Shown here: positions 44,574-55,700 of the stretch, piece after piece
Layout of the letters: each line of letters begins with the position of its first letter
Position numbering within the stretch: the stretch's first letter is position 1
Assembly (NCBI GenBank): GCA_900608495.1
Contig: UWYT01000278.1
Span: 16,594-80,593 of the forward strand
Length of the DNA: 64,000 nt
Source: Olavius algarvensis spirochete endosymbiont
GTDB lineage: Bacteria > Spirochaetota > Spirochaetia > DSM-2461
Direction: 5' to 3'
The notes under the pieces: generated by a model
Told to the model about the DNA's origin: nothing
What the model saw: only the letters and a program-made list of their open reading frames with translations
The model's database searches: none
Made by a program: the position numbers and the translations under genes

Positions 44574-45868
44574 TGAGCAAGGTATATAGCAGGATTGAAT
44601 CAATAGCTGGCAATGTTATTGTCGTGAGGGCCGACGGCGTCCGTTATGGCGATCTTGCGCAGGTGAGCACGTCTTTTGGCGTATCCTTGGCCGAGGTGAT
44701 AAAACTCGATGAAGATTTGGTGTCGCTTCAGGTATTTGCCGGGAGCCGTGGAATTTCTACCGGAGATGAGGTTCGATTCCTGGGAAAATCAATGCAGGTG
44801 TCCTATTCTCAGTCCTTACTGGGTAGGGTTTTCAATGGTTCGGGGGAACCCCGGGACAGGGGCCCGACTCTCTCCGAGAATTTGATTTCGGTTGGCGGGC
44901 CGTCCTTTAATCCCACACGACGAATCATCCCTCGAAACATGGTACGCACTGGGATTCCCATGATCGATTTGTTTAACACGCTTGTCGAGAGTCAGAAGCT
45001 ACCAATCTTCTCCGTTTCAGGGGAACCTTATAACGAGGTTTTGGCACGGATTGCCTTACAGGCAGAGGTGGATTTAATAATCCTGGGCGGAATGGGTTTG
45101 AAGCATGATGACTATTTATTTTTTCGGGACTCCCTGGATGAGGGAGGTGCTCTTTCCAGGTCTATTTTGTTTGTTCATACGGCCTCGGATCCAGTTGTGG
45201 AAGGTCTTATGGTGCCTGATATCTCCTTAGCCGTTGCCGAGAATTTCGCCCTGGATGGTAAAAGGGTTTTGGTACTTCTTACTGATATGACGAACTTCGC
45301 GGATGCGATGAAGGAAATTGCGATAACACAGGAGCAGGTTCCTTCGAACAGGGGTTATCCGGGAGATTTGTATTCTCAGCTTGCAAGCCGCTATGAAAAA
45401 GCGATTGATATCGAGGGATTGGGGTCGATTACTATCTTAGCTGTCACGACTATGCCAGGTGACGATGTTACTCATCCGGTGCCGGATAATACGGGTTATA
45501 TAACTGAGGGGCAGTTCTATCTGAGAAATGGGAAAATCGAGCCGTTTGGTTCACTCAGTCGCTTGAAGCAGCAGGCAAATGACAGAACGCGCAAAGATCA
45601 TAGAGCACTCGCGGATGGGATGATAAAATTGTATGCTGCGTATAAGGATACGCTGGAAAAGCAATCAATGGGCTTTCAGATGACCAATTGGGACGAGAAA
45701 CTGCTCAGATACGGGGAATTATTCGAAGATAAAATGATGGATCTTTCGGTAAATATCCCGCTTGAAGAAGCTCTGGACAATGGGTGGAAAATTTTAGCCG
45801 ACTGCTTCGAAAAGGAAGAAACCGGGTTTCGCTCAAATCTAATTGAGGAATTCTGGCCGAGAGTATAG
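44570..45868 (+). CDS. vatB: V-type ATP synthase subunit B
   Basis: Regulatory, non-catalytic nucleotide-binding subunit, 432 residues. Motifs: [42 protein letters not shown], and the [40 protein letters not shown] segment with the B-subunit Ser/Asn-type loop; no functional Walker A, as expected. The start overlaps the vatA stop by four bases; vatD begins two bases after its stop. Confidence 0.96.
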   Translation: MMSKVYSRIESIAGNVIVVRADGVRYGDLAQVSTSFGVSLAEVIKLDEDLVSLQVFAGSRGISTGDEVRFLGKSMQVSYSQSLLGRVFNGSGEPRDRGPTLSENLISVGGPSFNPTRRIIPRNMVRTGIPMIDLFNTLVESQKLPIFSVSGEPYNEVLARIALQAEVDLIILGGMGLKHDDYLFFRDSLDEGGALSRSILFVHTASDPVVEGLMVPDISLAVAENFALDGKRVLVLLTDMTNFADAMKEIAITQEQVPSNRGYPGDLYSQLASRYEKAIDIEGLGSITILAVTTMPGDDVTHPVPDNTGYITEGQFYLRNGKIEPFGSLSRLKQQANDRTRKDHRALADGMIKLYAAYKDTLEKQSMGFQMTNWDEKLLRYGELFEDKMMDLSVNIPLEEALDNGWKILADCFEKEETGFRSNLIEEFWPRV

Positions 45869-45870
45869 CC

Positions 45871-46473
45871 ATGTTTAAGATAAGGCTAACCAAGAACGAA
45901 TTGAAAAGGCAGAAAGATGCGTTGAGAATGTATAATCGATATCTCCCCACCTTGATTTTGAAGAAACAGCAATTGCAGATGGAGGTTCGAAAAGTTGAGG
46001 AGAGGCAGTATAAGCTCCAACAAGCAAAAGACTTACTAGAGGAGGATTTTCGGAGCTGGATAGCGGTTTTTGGAGAGGATGTCGGTTTAAGTGAGAAGCT
46101 GATTGTGTTGGAGAAGTTTAGCCGTGGAATCGGCAATATTGCGGGTGTGAGCATTCCCCTCTTCGAAGGTGCGAAATTCGCTGAAGCCGAATATGATTTG
46201 TGGGTAATGCCGCTTTGGGTGGATAAGGCGATAGAGGAATTACAGCGTGTTATGTTGCTGGATCTGGAATTGCAAGTGCTGAGAGAGCAATATTCCTTGT
46301 TGTTCGCTGAGTTAAGAACCACAACTCAGAGGGTGAATCTATTTGAAAAAGTGAAAATTCCCGAAACGAAGATGTACATTAAGAAAATAAGCATATATTT
46401 AGGCGATCAACAAACGGCATCAGTTGTGCGTGGAAAGATTGCCAAACGCGGTTTGGAGAAAGCTCTCAGATGA
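45871..46473 (+). CDS. vatD: V-type ATP synthase subunit D
   Basis: Central rotor-shaft subunit, 200 residues, of two long antiparallel helices. The N-terminal LTKNELKRQKDALRMYNRYLPTLILKKQQLQ and the C-terminal TQRVNLFEKVKIPETKMYIKKISIYLGDQQ are the conserved D-subunit ends. It follows vatB by two bases and overlaps vatI by four. Confidence 0.94.
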   Translation: MFKIRLTKNELKRQKDALRMYNRYLPTLILKKQQLQMEVRKVEERQYKLQQAKDLLEEDFRSWIAVFGEDVGLSEKLIVLEKFSRGIGNIAGVSIPLFEGAKFAEAEYDLWVMPLWVDKAIEELQRVMLLDLELQVLREQYSLLFAELRTTTQRVNLFEKVKIPETKMYIKKISIYLGDQQTASVVRGKIAKRGLEKALR

Positions 46474-48341
46474 TAGTCCCGATGATGAAGGTTTCGCTGG
46501 TAGTTCTGGATAAGGATGGCAGGGTCGCTCTAAAGAAATTGAGCAATGAGGGAGTTCTCCATCTTGAATCAAGGGCGCAGGGAGCTGGTGAGAAACTGGA
46601 ATCTTTGTTGGAGATGCGAACGAGGGTAACCTCAGCCTTGGACAAACTCGACAGTACTGTGAAATCCAAGTCAGTGAACGCTGGCGGATCGCATAACAGG
46701 AACTCGATCCTGGCCTTGGCTGAGGAGATAATTTCGACGGAAGAACAAATAAGAGAGCTCCGTGAGAAGGCCGGAAATATAACGCAACAGATAAATTTGC
46801 TTGAACCCTTTGGTGATTTCGAACCCAGTGACCTGATTTTCCTTGGAGCAAGCCAAATCGATGTGTGTTTATTTAGAGATGAAATAACCCTGAAGAAAAA
46901 TCTAAGAGATGCCGGAGCGATTGTTTTCCAACTTGCCAGGAGAAGCAAACAGCCAGTCTTCGCTGCCGTTTTCTTTGATGGGATTCCCGAATTGGCGATC
47001 GATAAGGCGATTGCTATTCCGAAACACGGTCTTAATGAACTAATCCTGATGAGAAATGAGTTGTTTAAACGTTTGGAAAACCTAAAGAGTAAACTGTTTG
47101 ATTTCTCCAGGATGCAGCCCATCATTACGCAGATGCTCTCTGGAATCGAACAAGATATCGAATTCGAATCTCTGGCAACCGGAATGCCTGATGAAGGTGG
47201 GTTGAAATGGCTCAGCGGTTTCGTTCCGGCAAACAGGCTGCAGAGCCTCAGGGCTCTTGGTTCGGCAGAGGGCTGGGGGATGTTGATTCAGGAGCCCAAT
47301 CAGGATGACAAGCCCCCCACTCTGATAGAGAATGGCCCAAAAATTAGAATAATCAAGCCAGTTTTCGATTTTCTTGAAACTTTGCCGGGTTACCATGAAT
47401 ATGATATAAGCGCATATTTTCTTGTCTATTTCTGCATCTTTTTTGCGATGCTTGTTGGCGATGCGGGATATGGGATGGTTTTTCTGCTGACGGCTCTAAC
47501 CTTAATCGTAAGGAGCTTGAGAAATGGACAGCGAGTGTCAGATGCCGTGAAATTGCTTACGTTGCTAAGCATAATTACAATTCTATGGGGTACGATTACG
47601 GGCAACTGGTTTGGATCGAAAACGCTTGCTGGATTGGGTTTTTTCCGTATGCTGACAATTCCTTCGATTGCCGCATATCCAGATATCTTTCCCGGACTTG
47701 AAGTGGATCCACGGCAAAGAGTGATGTGGCTATGTTTCCTATTGGGCCTTTCCCAACTGATCCTGGCAAATATCATGATTTTTATTCGAAATTTCCCCAA
47801 GTTGAGGTCGCTTGCACAGCTTGGTTGGATGGCGCTTATAGGCGGACTCTATTGCCTTGTGCTGTGGCTTGTAATAGGAGTTTCCATGCCGCGATTCGCG
47901 GTGTATATGATAGCTGGAGGAATTTCTTTTGTTCTGCTATTTGAGAAACAGGGTGATGGTATAGGTTTTTTCAAGGGCATACTAAAAGGTTTAAGCGGTA
48001 CTTTCGCTACTTTCTTAGACGCCATCAGCGGGTTTTCCAATATACTTTCGTATATTAGATTGTTTGCGGTTGGGCTGGCATCGTTCTATATTGCATCGAC
48101 TGTCAATAATCTTGCTTCGCCCATGCTCAAGAATTTTGCACTGCCAATAGGTGTTTTGATTATCGCTTTCGGGCACGGGTTGAATTTGCTTATGGCAGTA
48201 TTGTCCGTTGTGGTTCATGGCATTCGTCTCAATATGCTGGAATTTGCAGGTCAATTGGGTATGGAGTGGACAGGGACGAAATACAATCCTTTCAGGGTGC
48301 GGATTTCGGAAGAAAACAATAGTCAAGGAGTTTCTTTATGA
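46470..48341 (+). CDS. vatI: V-type ATP synthase subunit I (a-type)
   Basis: Membrane stator subunit that forms the ion channel with the K ring. The 623 residues split into a cytoplasmic half (1-305) with coiled-coil segments and a membrane half of about 7-8 helices, including YFLVYFCIFFAMLVGDAGYGMVFLL and SNILSYIRLFAVGLASFYIA; the Arg in SYIRLFAVGLA is the conserved channel Arg. It overlaps vatD and vatK by four bases each. Confidence 0.95.
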   Translation: MIVPMMKVSLVVLDKDGRVALKKLSNEGVLHLESRAQGAGEKLESLLEMRTRVTSALDKLDSTVKSKSVNAGGSHNRNSILALAEEIISTEEQIRELREKAGNITQQINLLEPFGDFEPSDLIFLGASQIDVCLFRDEITLKKNLRDAGAIVFQLARRSKQPVFAAVFFDGIPELAIDKAIAIPKHGLNELILMRNELFKRLENLKSKLFDFSRMQPIITQMLSGIEQDIEFESLATGMPDEGGLKWLSGFVPANRLQSLRALGSAEGWGMLIQEPNQDDKPPTLIENGPKIRIIKPVFDFLETLPGYHEYDISAYFLVYFCIFFAMLVGDAGYGMVFLLTALTLIVRSLRNGQRVSDAVKLLTLLSIITILWGTITGNWFGSKTLAGLGFFRMLTIPSIAAYPDIFPGLEVDPRQRVMWLCFLLGLSQLILANIMIFIRNFPKLRSLAQLGWMALIGGLYCLVLWLVIGVSMPRFAVYMIAGGISFVLLFEKQGDGIGFFKGILKGLSGTFATFLDAISGFSNILSYIRLFAVGLASFYIASTVNNLASPMLKNFALPIGVLIIAFGHGLNLLMAVLSVVVHGIRLNMLEFAGQLGMEWTGTKYNPFRVRISEENNSQGVSL

Positions 48342-48769
48342 ATATTGGATTGATCGGACCGGCTGCTGCCTTAGGTTTAGCGGCGATTGGCTCCGCACTT
48401 GGCACTGGGGCTGCTGGTCAGGCATCTATGGGAGCTTGGAAGAAATGCTTCGCGGCGAATAAGCCCGCGCCATTTATGCTCGCTGTCTTTAGCGGCGCAC
48501 CAATCACACAGACTCTCTATGGTTTTCTGCTCATGCTCTTTATCCGAGGTTCCCAGAAAGAACCGCTTACTCTGCTGAGCGCAGGAGTTTTTGGTGGTTT
48601 AGCCATTGGCTTTTCGGCAATGATGCAAGGCAGAGCTGCTGCTGGTGCTGCTGATGCTCTGGCCGACACCGGGAAGGGAACCGCCAACTATATAAGTGTG
48701 ATTGGAATTATCGAAACCGTAGCAATTTTTGTGATGATTTTTCTGCTTTTAGTACTTGTCGAATTTTAG
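48338..48769 (+). CDS. vatK: V-type ATP synthase subunit K (rotor proteolipid)
   Basis: A 143-residue proteolipid made of two helical hairpins. In the first hairpin PITQTLYGF (residues 55-63) aligns with the PGTQGLYGF region of the Na+-pumping Enterococcus hirae NtpK; Thr57, Gln58 and Tyr61 match. Gln97 (MMQGRAAAG) and the ion-binding Glu126 (IIETVAIF) also match, so the Na+-site residues appear complete. GTG or ATG start overlaps vatI. It is the last gene of the operon; no F, G or C subunit is found nearby. Confidence 0.95.
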   Translation: MNIGLIGPAAALGLAAIGSALGTGAAGQASMGAWKKCFAANKPAPFMLAVFSGAPITQTLYGFLLMLFIRGSQKEPLTLLSAGVFGGLAIGFSAMMQGRAAAGAADALADTGKGTANYISVIGIIETVAIFVMIFLLLVLVEF

Positions 48770-48803
48770 GAAAGCATTTGCAACCTTTAATCTGCAGTAG
48801 TGA

Positions 48804-49880
48804 TTGGGCGGGTCTTTATTCTCCGGCTGCCATTTCAAGTTGCGGCTTGCGGTGGAATTTCGAGACAGGCGTTGGCAGGGTGCGTATTTGGGCATTAGAT
48901 TAGTGTTCTTATTTCTGGTTCTGTCTCTTGTCGCATTTTCGGGTTCCGGATCGGAACATCCGGCCTGGCTACTTCTTGAGAAGGGCAAGTCGTCTTTTGC
49001 GCAGAAGGAATTATCGGAAGCCCTCGATTACCTACTGGATGCTGTTGAGATTCAGCAGGAGTATCCCGAAGCAGAATTCTGGCTGGGCAGGGTTTATGAG
49101 GCTCAAGGTCAGATTGTGTTGGCGGAAGAACAGTACCGCAGAGCAATCGAACTTGCTATATACCTGCGGGTTCCGCAGGAACTCATCTTGTTTCGATACA
49201 GACTCGCAAGGCTCCTATTGAATCAAGGGCAGGAGCGATTGCTTGAAGCCGAATCAATCCTATACGGAATCGCCAACAATGAGGGCGCTTCTTCACGGTC
49301 GAGCATATTGCTGGAGCATCAATATATTGAGCGCTTAACAGGACACGGAATTGATGAACTTCTATTTCTCTATAGAGACGATTTGGGGTATGCATTGGAA
49401 GCGAGGAAAATCCTAGGCGAAACAGCGTGGAAAAAGGGAAACTACCGCTCGGCCCTATTACACTCGATGAGAACCGTGCTATCGATACTGACAACAGCGG
49501 CGGAACGCTATCGGGTAATTCATCCAAATTGGCGCTTTGATATCGATCCAGTAAGGGATGCCCAAAATCCCGATAGGGATGTGCGATTTCCAGAGCGTTC
49601 CGATGGAACTGACAGGCTGATTATGCTCGCATATGAAGAAGACGGGCCTCTGGCGGAATGGATGGAATCAGTCGGCTTATGGTCAGCTCTCTATTTACTC
49701 TCCGTTTCCCTCTATGCGGAGGGGTTTGATGACATCGCAACATCGATCTGGGAATTGATGGTGGTGAGAGACAGCATCGATGGTACCTACCACTCTCGCA
49801 TTCAGGCCGGGCATTGGGGTGAATTGGCAAAAGCGCAGCTCGAAAATCCCTTTATATCGATTGATTCCCTTTCACCCTGA
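48804..49880 (+). CDS. TPR-repeat membrane-associated protein
   Basis: Up to 358 residues, but the frame from TTG 48804 has no Shine-Dalgarno and the true start is probably at an in-frame TTG or GTG near 48852-48892, just before the hydrophobic segment LVFLFLVLSLVAFSGSG (signal or anchor). TPR-like repeats follow: WLLLEKGKSSFAQKELSEAL, EFWLGRVYEAQGQIVLAEEQ, FRYRLARLLLNQGQERLLEAE. The C-terminal half has no recognised domain. It sits between the V-ATPase operon and uvrA; its role is unknown, likely periplasmic by inference. Confidence 0.75.
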   Translation: MGGSLFSGCHFKLRLAVEFRDRRWQGAYLGIRLVFLFLVLSLVAFSGSGSEHPAWLLLEKGKSSFAQKELSEALDYLLDAVEIQQEYPEAEFWLGRVYEAQGQIVLAEEQYRRAIELAIYLRVPQELILFRYRLARLLLNQGQERLLEAESILYGIANNEGASSRSSILLEHQYIERLTGHGIDELLFLYRDDLGYALEARKILGETAWKKGNYRSALLHSMRTVLSILTTAAERYRVIHPNWRFDIDPVRDAQNPDRDVRFPERSDGTDRLIMLAYEEDGPLAEWMESVGLWSALYLLSVSLYAEGFDDIATSIWELMVVRDSIDGTYHSRIQAGHWGELAKAQLENPFISIDSLSP

Positions 49881-49894
49881 AGAACTAGGACACA

Positions 49895-52720
49895 ATGAAC
49901 AAAATCGTAATAAAAGGAGCACGGGAGCATAACCTGCAGGATATCGACCTGGAACTTCCGCGGGATCGACTTATAGTGATTACAGGACTCTCGGGTTCGG
50001 GCAAATCATCGCTAGCCTTCGATACGATATTTGCTGAGGGTCAGAGACGCTATGTGGAATCGCTTTCCGCTTATGCACGTCAGTTTCTTGGCAGAATGGA
50101 TAAACCGGATGTTGATTATCTCGAAGGCTTATCGCCTGCGATATCGATCGAGCAGAAGAGTACCAGCCGCAATCCGCGTTCAACAGTTGGAACTATCACC
50201 GAAATATACGATTATTTACGGCTGTTGTTTGCGCGCATCGGCAGTCCGATTTGTCCAAATGACGACACCCCGATAAGGGAACAGTCAGTCGATCAGATAT
50301 TGGATACAGTGTTTTCATTTCCCGAAGGCCAGCGACTAATGATACTCGCTCCCCTGGTACGAGGCAAAAAGGGCGAGCATCGTAAATATCTTGAAGATGC
50401 AAGAAAGGCAGGATTTGTACGGATTAGAATAGATGGCGAAATATTTTCGCTGGATAACGAAATCAATCTCGATAAGAACCGCAAGCACGATATTTCGCTC
50501 GTCGTCGATCGTGTCATAGCTGGTTTCAAGAGTCGAAAACGCCTAGCTGAATCGATTGAAACCGCCTTGGAAATATCAGATGGTCAGGTGAATGTACTGG
50601 TAATCGAAGAGAATGGGGAAAAAGAACTCTTCTTCTCGGAAAAGAACTCGTGCTCCAAGTGCGGCTTCAGTCTACCCGAAATGCAGCCGAGACTATTCAG
50701 CTTCAACAGCCCTTTTGGAGCCTGCTCCGCATGTGACGGGCTGGGAGTTATGCTGGAGTTCGACAGGAATCTGATAATGCCCAATCCCTCGCTGTCGTTC
50801 AATCAAAGGGGATTGTTGCCATATAATCCCGATTCGGCCTGGTATCGAAGTTGGTTTGATGCTCTTGCCAAGGTGTATAAGTTCAGTTTGGATACACCGT
50901 TGAATGAACTGGGTGAAAAGGTATTGGATGCCATATTCGATGGGGCAGACGAGTCCATAGATATTACATATGTTAACAGAACTGGCACGGGGAAATTCGA
51001 GTATTCATCTGATTTCAAGGGAATAATTGCCGATCTCAATCGCCGCTACAAAGAAACAACGTCGGCAGGCATGCGCGATTGGTTGGAGGAATTCATGCTT
51101 CGCAGCCTTTGTCGGGAATGTGGGGGAAAAAGGCTTAGTCGGGGGAGCTTGAGTGTCTTTGTTGGAGGAAAGGACATACACCAGATAACCACAATGCCGG
51201 TACATCAGGCGAGAGAATTCTTTGATAAGCTGAAATTAAGCAATACAGAAATCCATATAGCAGAGCAAATATTGAAGGAGATTCGAGAGCGATTGCAGTT
51301 TCTTAGAAGCGTTGGTTTGGGCTATTTGAGTTTAGAACGTGAGGCCGCAACACTTTCAGGTGGAGAGGGCCAGAGAATTCGTTTGGCGACACAGATTGGT
51401 TCCTCATTGGTGGGGGTTCTCTATATTCTGGATGAACCTACAATTGGCTTACACCAGAGAGACAATCAGAAACTAATCGACACACTTATTCATCTGCGCA
51501 ATCTTGGAAACACTTTGATAGTTGTAGAACATGATGAGCAGACAATCAGAACAGCGGATCACATTGTGGATATGGGGCCTGGGGCGGGCGTCCATGGAGG
51601 CAGAGTAGTGGCTCAGGGTGCCCCAAGCGAGGTGATAGCCAATTCCAACAGTCCGACGGGCCGTTTTTTGAGCGGTTTGGATGTCATCGATTTGCCTGAG
51701 ACGAGGCGAAAAGGCAGTGGGCAGTCGATAAATATACTTGGTGCGAGGGAGCACAATCTGAAGAACATCGATGTCGAGCTGCCTCTTGGGAAGTTCATCA
51801 CTATCACGGGAGTATCAGGTTCCGGCAAATCGACTCTGTTAACAGACATTCTTTTTCCCGCTCTTTCAAACGCAGTGGGACGAACCCATCTGACAGCTGG
51901 CAATTATGAGAATATCACTGGAATTGAATTTGTTGACAAGGTGATTTGCATCGACCAAAGTCCTATCGGACGAACTCCCAGATCGAACCCGGCAACTTAT
52001 GTTGGACTCTTTACGCCGGTGCGCGATCTTTTTGCTGGTCTTCCGGAATCCAAGGCCAGAGGCTATAAATCTGGGAGATTCAGCTTCAACGTCAAGAGTG
52101 GCCGCTGCGAGTCCTGCGAGGGCGCCGGGACAAAGAAAATTGAGATGCATTTCCTCCCGGATATATATGTGATTTGTGATGTCTGCAAGGGCAAGCGTTT
52201 CAATCGAGAGACGCTCGAAATTCGATATAAGGGCAAAAACATTCATGATGTTCTGGACATGAACGCGGAAGAGGCTTTGGATTTTTTTGCAGTGGTACCG
52301 ACTATTGCAAATCGGCTTCGCACCCTGAATGCGGTTGGGCTTGGGTACATCAAGCTTGGGCAGTCTGCTCTTACTCTGTCAGGCGGTGAGGCGCAGCGCG
52401 TGAAACTGTCGCTTGAGCTTTCGAAACGTAGTACTGGAAAAACCTTCTATATCATCGATGAGCCAACTACCGGCCTTCATTTTGCCGATGTTAAAAAACT
52501 GCTTGAAGTTCTTCAAACTCTGGTTGATAAGGGGAATACAATCTGTATGATAGAGCACAATCTTGATGTTGTTAAACAGGCTGATTATGTGATTGATCTT
52601 GGGCCCGAAGGGGGCGATCAGGGGGGTGAACTCATTGTGGCCGGCACTCCGGAATTCGTTTCGGAATCAGAATGCTCACATACTGGCCGCTATCTTAGGG
52701 AATTTTTGAAACAACGGTGA
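49895..52720 (+). CDS. uvrA: UvrABC excinuclease subunit A
   Basis: DNA-damage recognition ATPase, 941 residues. Two ABC modules: Walker [10 protein letters not shown] at 31-39 and GVSGSGKST near 639; signature [12 protein letters not shown] and [12 protein letters not shown]; Walker [10 protein letters not shown] and IIDEPTTGL. Zinc motifs [12 protein letters not shown]...[17 protein letters not shown], and CESCEGAG...CDVCKGKRF are present. ATG at 49895 is 14 bases after the TPR gene. The stop overlaps the LptD-like start, so the two are coupled. Confidence 0.98.
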   Translation: MNKIVIKGAREHNLQDIDLELPRDRLIVITGLSGSGKSSLAFDTIFAEGQRRYVESLSAYARQFLGRMDKPDVDYLEGLSPAISIEQKSTSRNPRSTVGTITEIYDYLRLLFARIGSPICPNDDTPIREQSVDQILDTVFSFPEGQRLMILAPLVRGKKGEHRKYLEDARKAGFVRIRIDGEIFSLDNEINLDKNRKHDISLVVDRVIAGFKSRKRLAESIETALEISDGQVNVLVIEENGEKELFFSEKNSCSKCGFSLPEMQPRLFSFNSPFGACSACDGLGVMLEFDRNLIMPNPSLSFNQRGLLPYNPDSAWYRSWFDALAKVYKFSLDTPLNELGEKVLDAIFDGADESIDITYVNRTGTGKFEYSSDFKGIIADLNRRYKETTSAGMRDWLEEFMLRSLCRECGGKRLSRGSLSVFVGGKDIHQITTMPVHQAREFFDKLKLSNTEIHIAEQILKEIRERLQFLRSVGLGYLSLEREAATLSGGEGQRIRLATQIGSSLVGVLYILDEPTIGLHQRDNQKLIDTLIHLRNLGNTLIVVEHDEQTIRTADHIVDMGPGAGVHGGRVVAQGAPSEVIANSNSPTGRFLSGLDVIDLPETRRKGSGQSINILGAREHNLKNIDVELPLGKFITITGVSGSGKSTLLTDILFPALSNAVGRTHLTAGNYENITGIEFVDKVICIDQSPIGRTPRSNPATYVGLFTPVRDLFAGLPESKARGYKSGRFSFNVKSGRCESCEGAGTKKIEMHFLPDIYVICDVCKGKRFNRETLEIRYKGKNIHDVLDMNAEEALDFFAVVPTIANRLRTLNAVGLGYIKLGQSALTLSGGEAQRVKLSLELSKRSTGKTFYIIDEPTTGLHFADVKKLLEVLQTLVDKGNTICMIEHNLDVVKQADYVIDLGPEGGDQGGELIVAGTPEFVSESECSHTGRYLREFLKQR

Positions 52721-55700
52721 GATGTTTGGGAAACCGGCGATATTGGGTGATGTGCTCTCGTCGAGCGGTTTGCCACGGTTTGATTTTTTGCCTCTTTGGC
52801 ACCCTTATGTCTCTGCATGCACAAGATGGCCTTGCCGGCGGAGAAGAAGACGCTGAAGGCTTAAGGGAGCTGAATCGCAGTTTAGTTGTCGATATTCAAA
52901 ATGCGAAACACGATGAATTGCTAGCCTGGTGTCGTGTTCTCAATTTAGCCGAGGACGGTGATGACGAGGTTCTTCGAAACAGACTTCGGGATTATTATGG
53001 TGTTGACTTTGAGACGGATGAGGTTGGGACAGCCGATGTTGTCGGAACAAAGGTTGTGGTTGAATCCGCACAAAGAGGTGAGTATTTCAAGGTAGAAGTT
53101 GATAATTCGAATCTGGAGTCTGTAATTCGACTCTCTGGCGGGGTAATCATCACAGTTGATACTGCAGACAAAAAACACAGAATTGAGGCGGATCGGGTTG
53201 TACTCAATCAGACTCGGAATACTATTTCGGTTGCGGGTAACATCACATATAGGGTTCTCAGAGGTGGTAAGGAGGAGAAGTATTCCGGAGATAAAATCGT
53301 ATTCAGGATTTCCGATTGGGCGGGAATTGTTTTTCAAGGCACTGCGGAAAGAACTCAGACATTGGATGATGAGACGGCAGTTTTTTTCTTCAGAGGAAAA
53401 TCGATTAGACAGCCTAAAGAGGGAATCCTGATATTCAATGACGGTGACATAACCAGCGATGCCAATCTGAATCCCTATTATACGCTAAGAGCAAAAAAAA
53501 TATGGATAACCGGGCCGTCTGAATGGGGGTTGTTTAGCGCCACATTGTATGTGGGTCATATCCCTGTTTTCTACTTCCCCTTTTACTGGAGATCGGGCAG
53601 TGATTTATTCTTCAACCCTGCAATTGGCAAGAGAAGCAGAGTTGGCTACTACATACAGACGAGCACCTACCTTATAGGGCAGAAGGAGTTGCAGGACAAA
53701 TATCCAATTATGGGATTTGGAAGTTTTGACAGTCTGGATTATGAATTGGTACGAGAGGGATTGTTTTTAACCCGCAAGACAGACAGCAGGAAAATCATCA
53801 GGAAAAATACACTGAAATATATGCTCGATGTATATACATCTCTTGGCGCAATGACCGGTTTTCTTGGTGATTTTACGATTAAGAAAACTTCGATTAGTTT
53901 TTATACCACCATAGCGGTGAGCCGCAGTATCTCTTCGAATGGCAATGTCTATTTTCGAAACAATGGAGGAGCGAAAGTATATTGGAATAAGAGTCAAGTC
54001 GGTGATGTGGTAATCCCATTTCGCTGGGGAGCTTACTTGGACTTCAAAATGGATGACTGGTTTTTGTCTCTGAATTGGTACTCAGACCCCTTCTACTTGA
54101 AAGATTTTGACGACAGAAAAGAAAATTTTGATTGGATAAGCTATTTGTTTGGTGAAGATAGTGCGAGCGCTGAGGAAACGGATTTGGTGACGGATTTGAA
54201 ATGGGAGATTAAGGGGTCTCAAAAATTCGACGGGTTCGAGAATTTTGCCATGGATAACTTAAGAGTATCGTTAACTTGGAGAAATAAGCTGAACCAGGAG
54301 GTTCAGGAGTCCACGAATCCGGATAAAGAGTACAACCCGCTTAGAAGTTTCTATTATCCCCATATATTGGTATTGCCGGATTTAAGGCTTTCGTTTAGCG
54401 GTAAATCTCCCACTTGGACAGTTGATCGGTTAAATCCTTCCGAAACGCCTAAGCCTGTAATGGACGATAAGGCGGGGGAGAAATCAGAGAAGCTGGAGAC
54501 AAATTCGATACCCTTTCGTAATTCTTTCGATGGCATTTATTCAGACGATTTGCTAAGCACATCAATCAATTACAATGTTCAAACCCAACTATATATCGAA
54601 CATCGATCCGACAGCTCCGATTGGTCTTCCCCCTCGGATATAGATTTCGATTTCGAGCCGGCGCAGATAAGCACTTCCCCGCAGGGACATTTGAACTATA
54701 ATTTTGCTTTTTTGGGTGGCTTAACCGGTTTGGATGGAACTACCACCCTTTCAGGACTCCATCAAATTCATATGGACATGTTTGGGGAGAAGTCTTATGC
54801 CAATGATGAGACTCGCCTGGCTGATTATCGGAATTCAAAGTTTTTGTGGGACAATTGGATTCGTTTATATTTCAAGCCATTCCGGCGCGTCCCCGTTTTC
54901 TCGGATTCCTCCCTCAATTACGATTTTGATGCAACCATTTACAGCTATAGATTCTCCAACGGTGCAACTTTAGCCAGCCCAAGCTATTCCAGCTATTGGA
55001 TATCAGAAAAAGAAGACTTGCGTAAGAACATGATTTCCATGGCTATCATCTGGAAGCTGGGAGCTTTCAATGCCTCATTTGTGAATACGGCCGATGTTCC
55101 TCCACTTAATCAGCGTTATTCAATGAACTCAGCCGTGGGTTTCGATTATGAGGGATGGAACTTGGATATCAGTCAACAGACTCTGCATGTGTTAAACCGC
55201 TGGGAAGCCCAGCCGCTGATTATGAAAGCATCCTGGAAGGGTTGGAAGGACGAGGTTGAGATTTCCCAGTCCATAAGATACGATATCGACTGGAATCGTC
55301 TCACTGACACGGAAACTACTTTCAAATTCTGGGGCTTTGGAACCAGTTTTATAGCAAATTATGGAACTCATTACACCTGGAATCAAGGAGATTTCATATG
55401 GAACGAAGACACAATGGGATTTGCGCCTCGGCATCTGAGATTCTTTTTTTACAGAGAATTCAAACCGGCGCCTTTTTGGAAAAATCGTATTAAACTGCGC
55501 ACCGTAATAGACACTTATTGGAATATCAATCTGACTCAGCCAACAGATAACGTTCTTGAGTTTAAATGGATTCAAGAATTTCACACTTACAAATTTATCG
55601 ATGTAAAAATAACCTTCACTGCGATCAACAGGAACATGTACATCTACTTCCCATGGTGGCGCGAGAAATTGAATATTCCGGGAAAGATCGGCTTTTTTGA

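Noticed and set aside
46466..47125. 219-codon minus-strand ORF opposite vatI (and a 205-codon one opposite vatD)
   Set aside because: Ser/Leu-rich antisense shadow of charged helical proteins; the V-ATPase genes are unambiguous.
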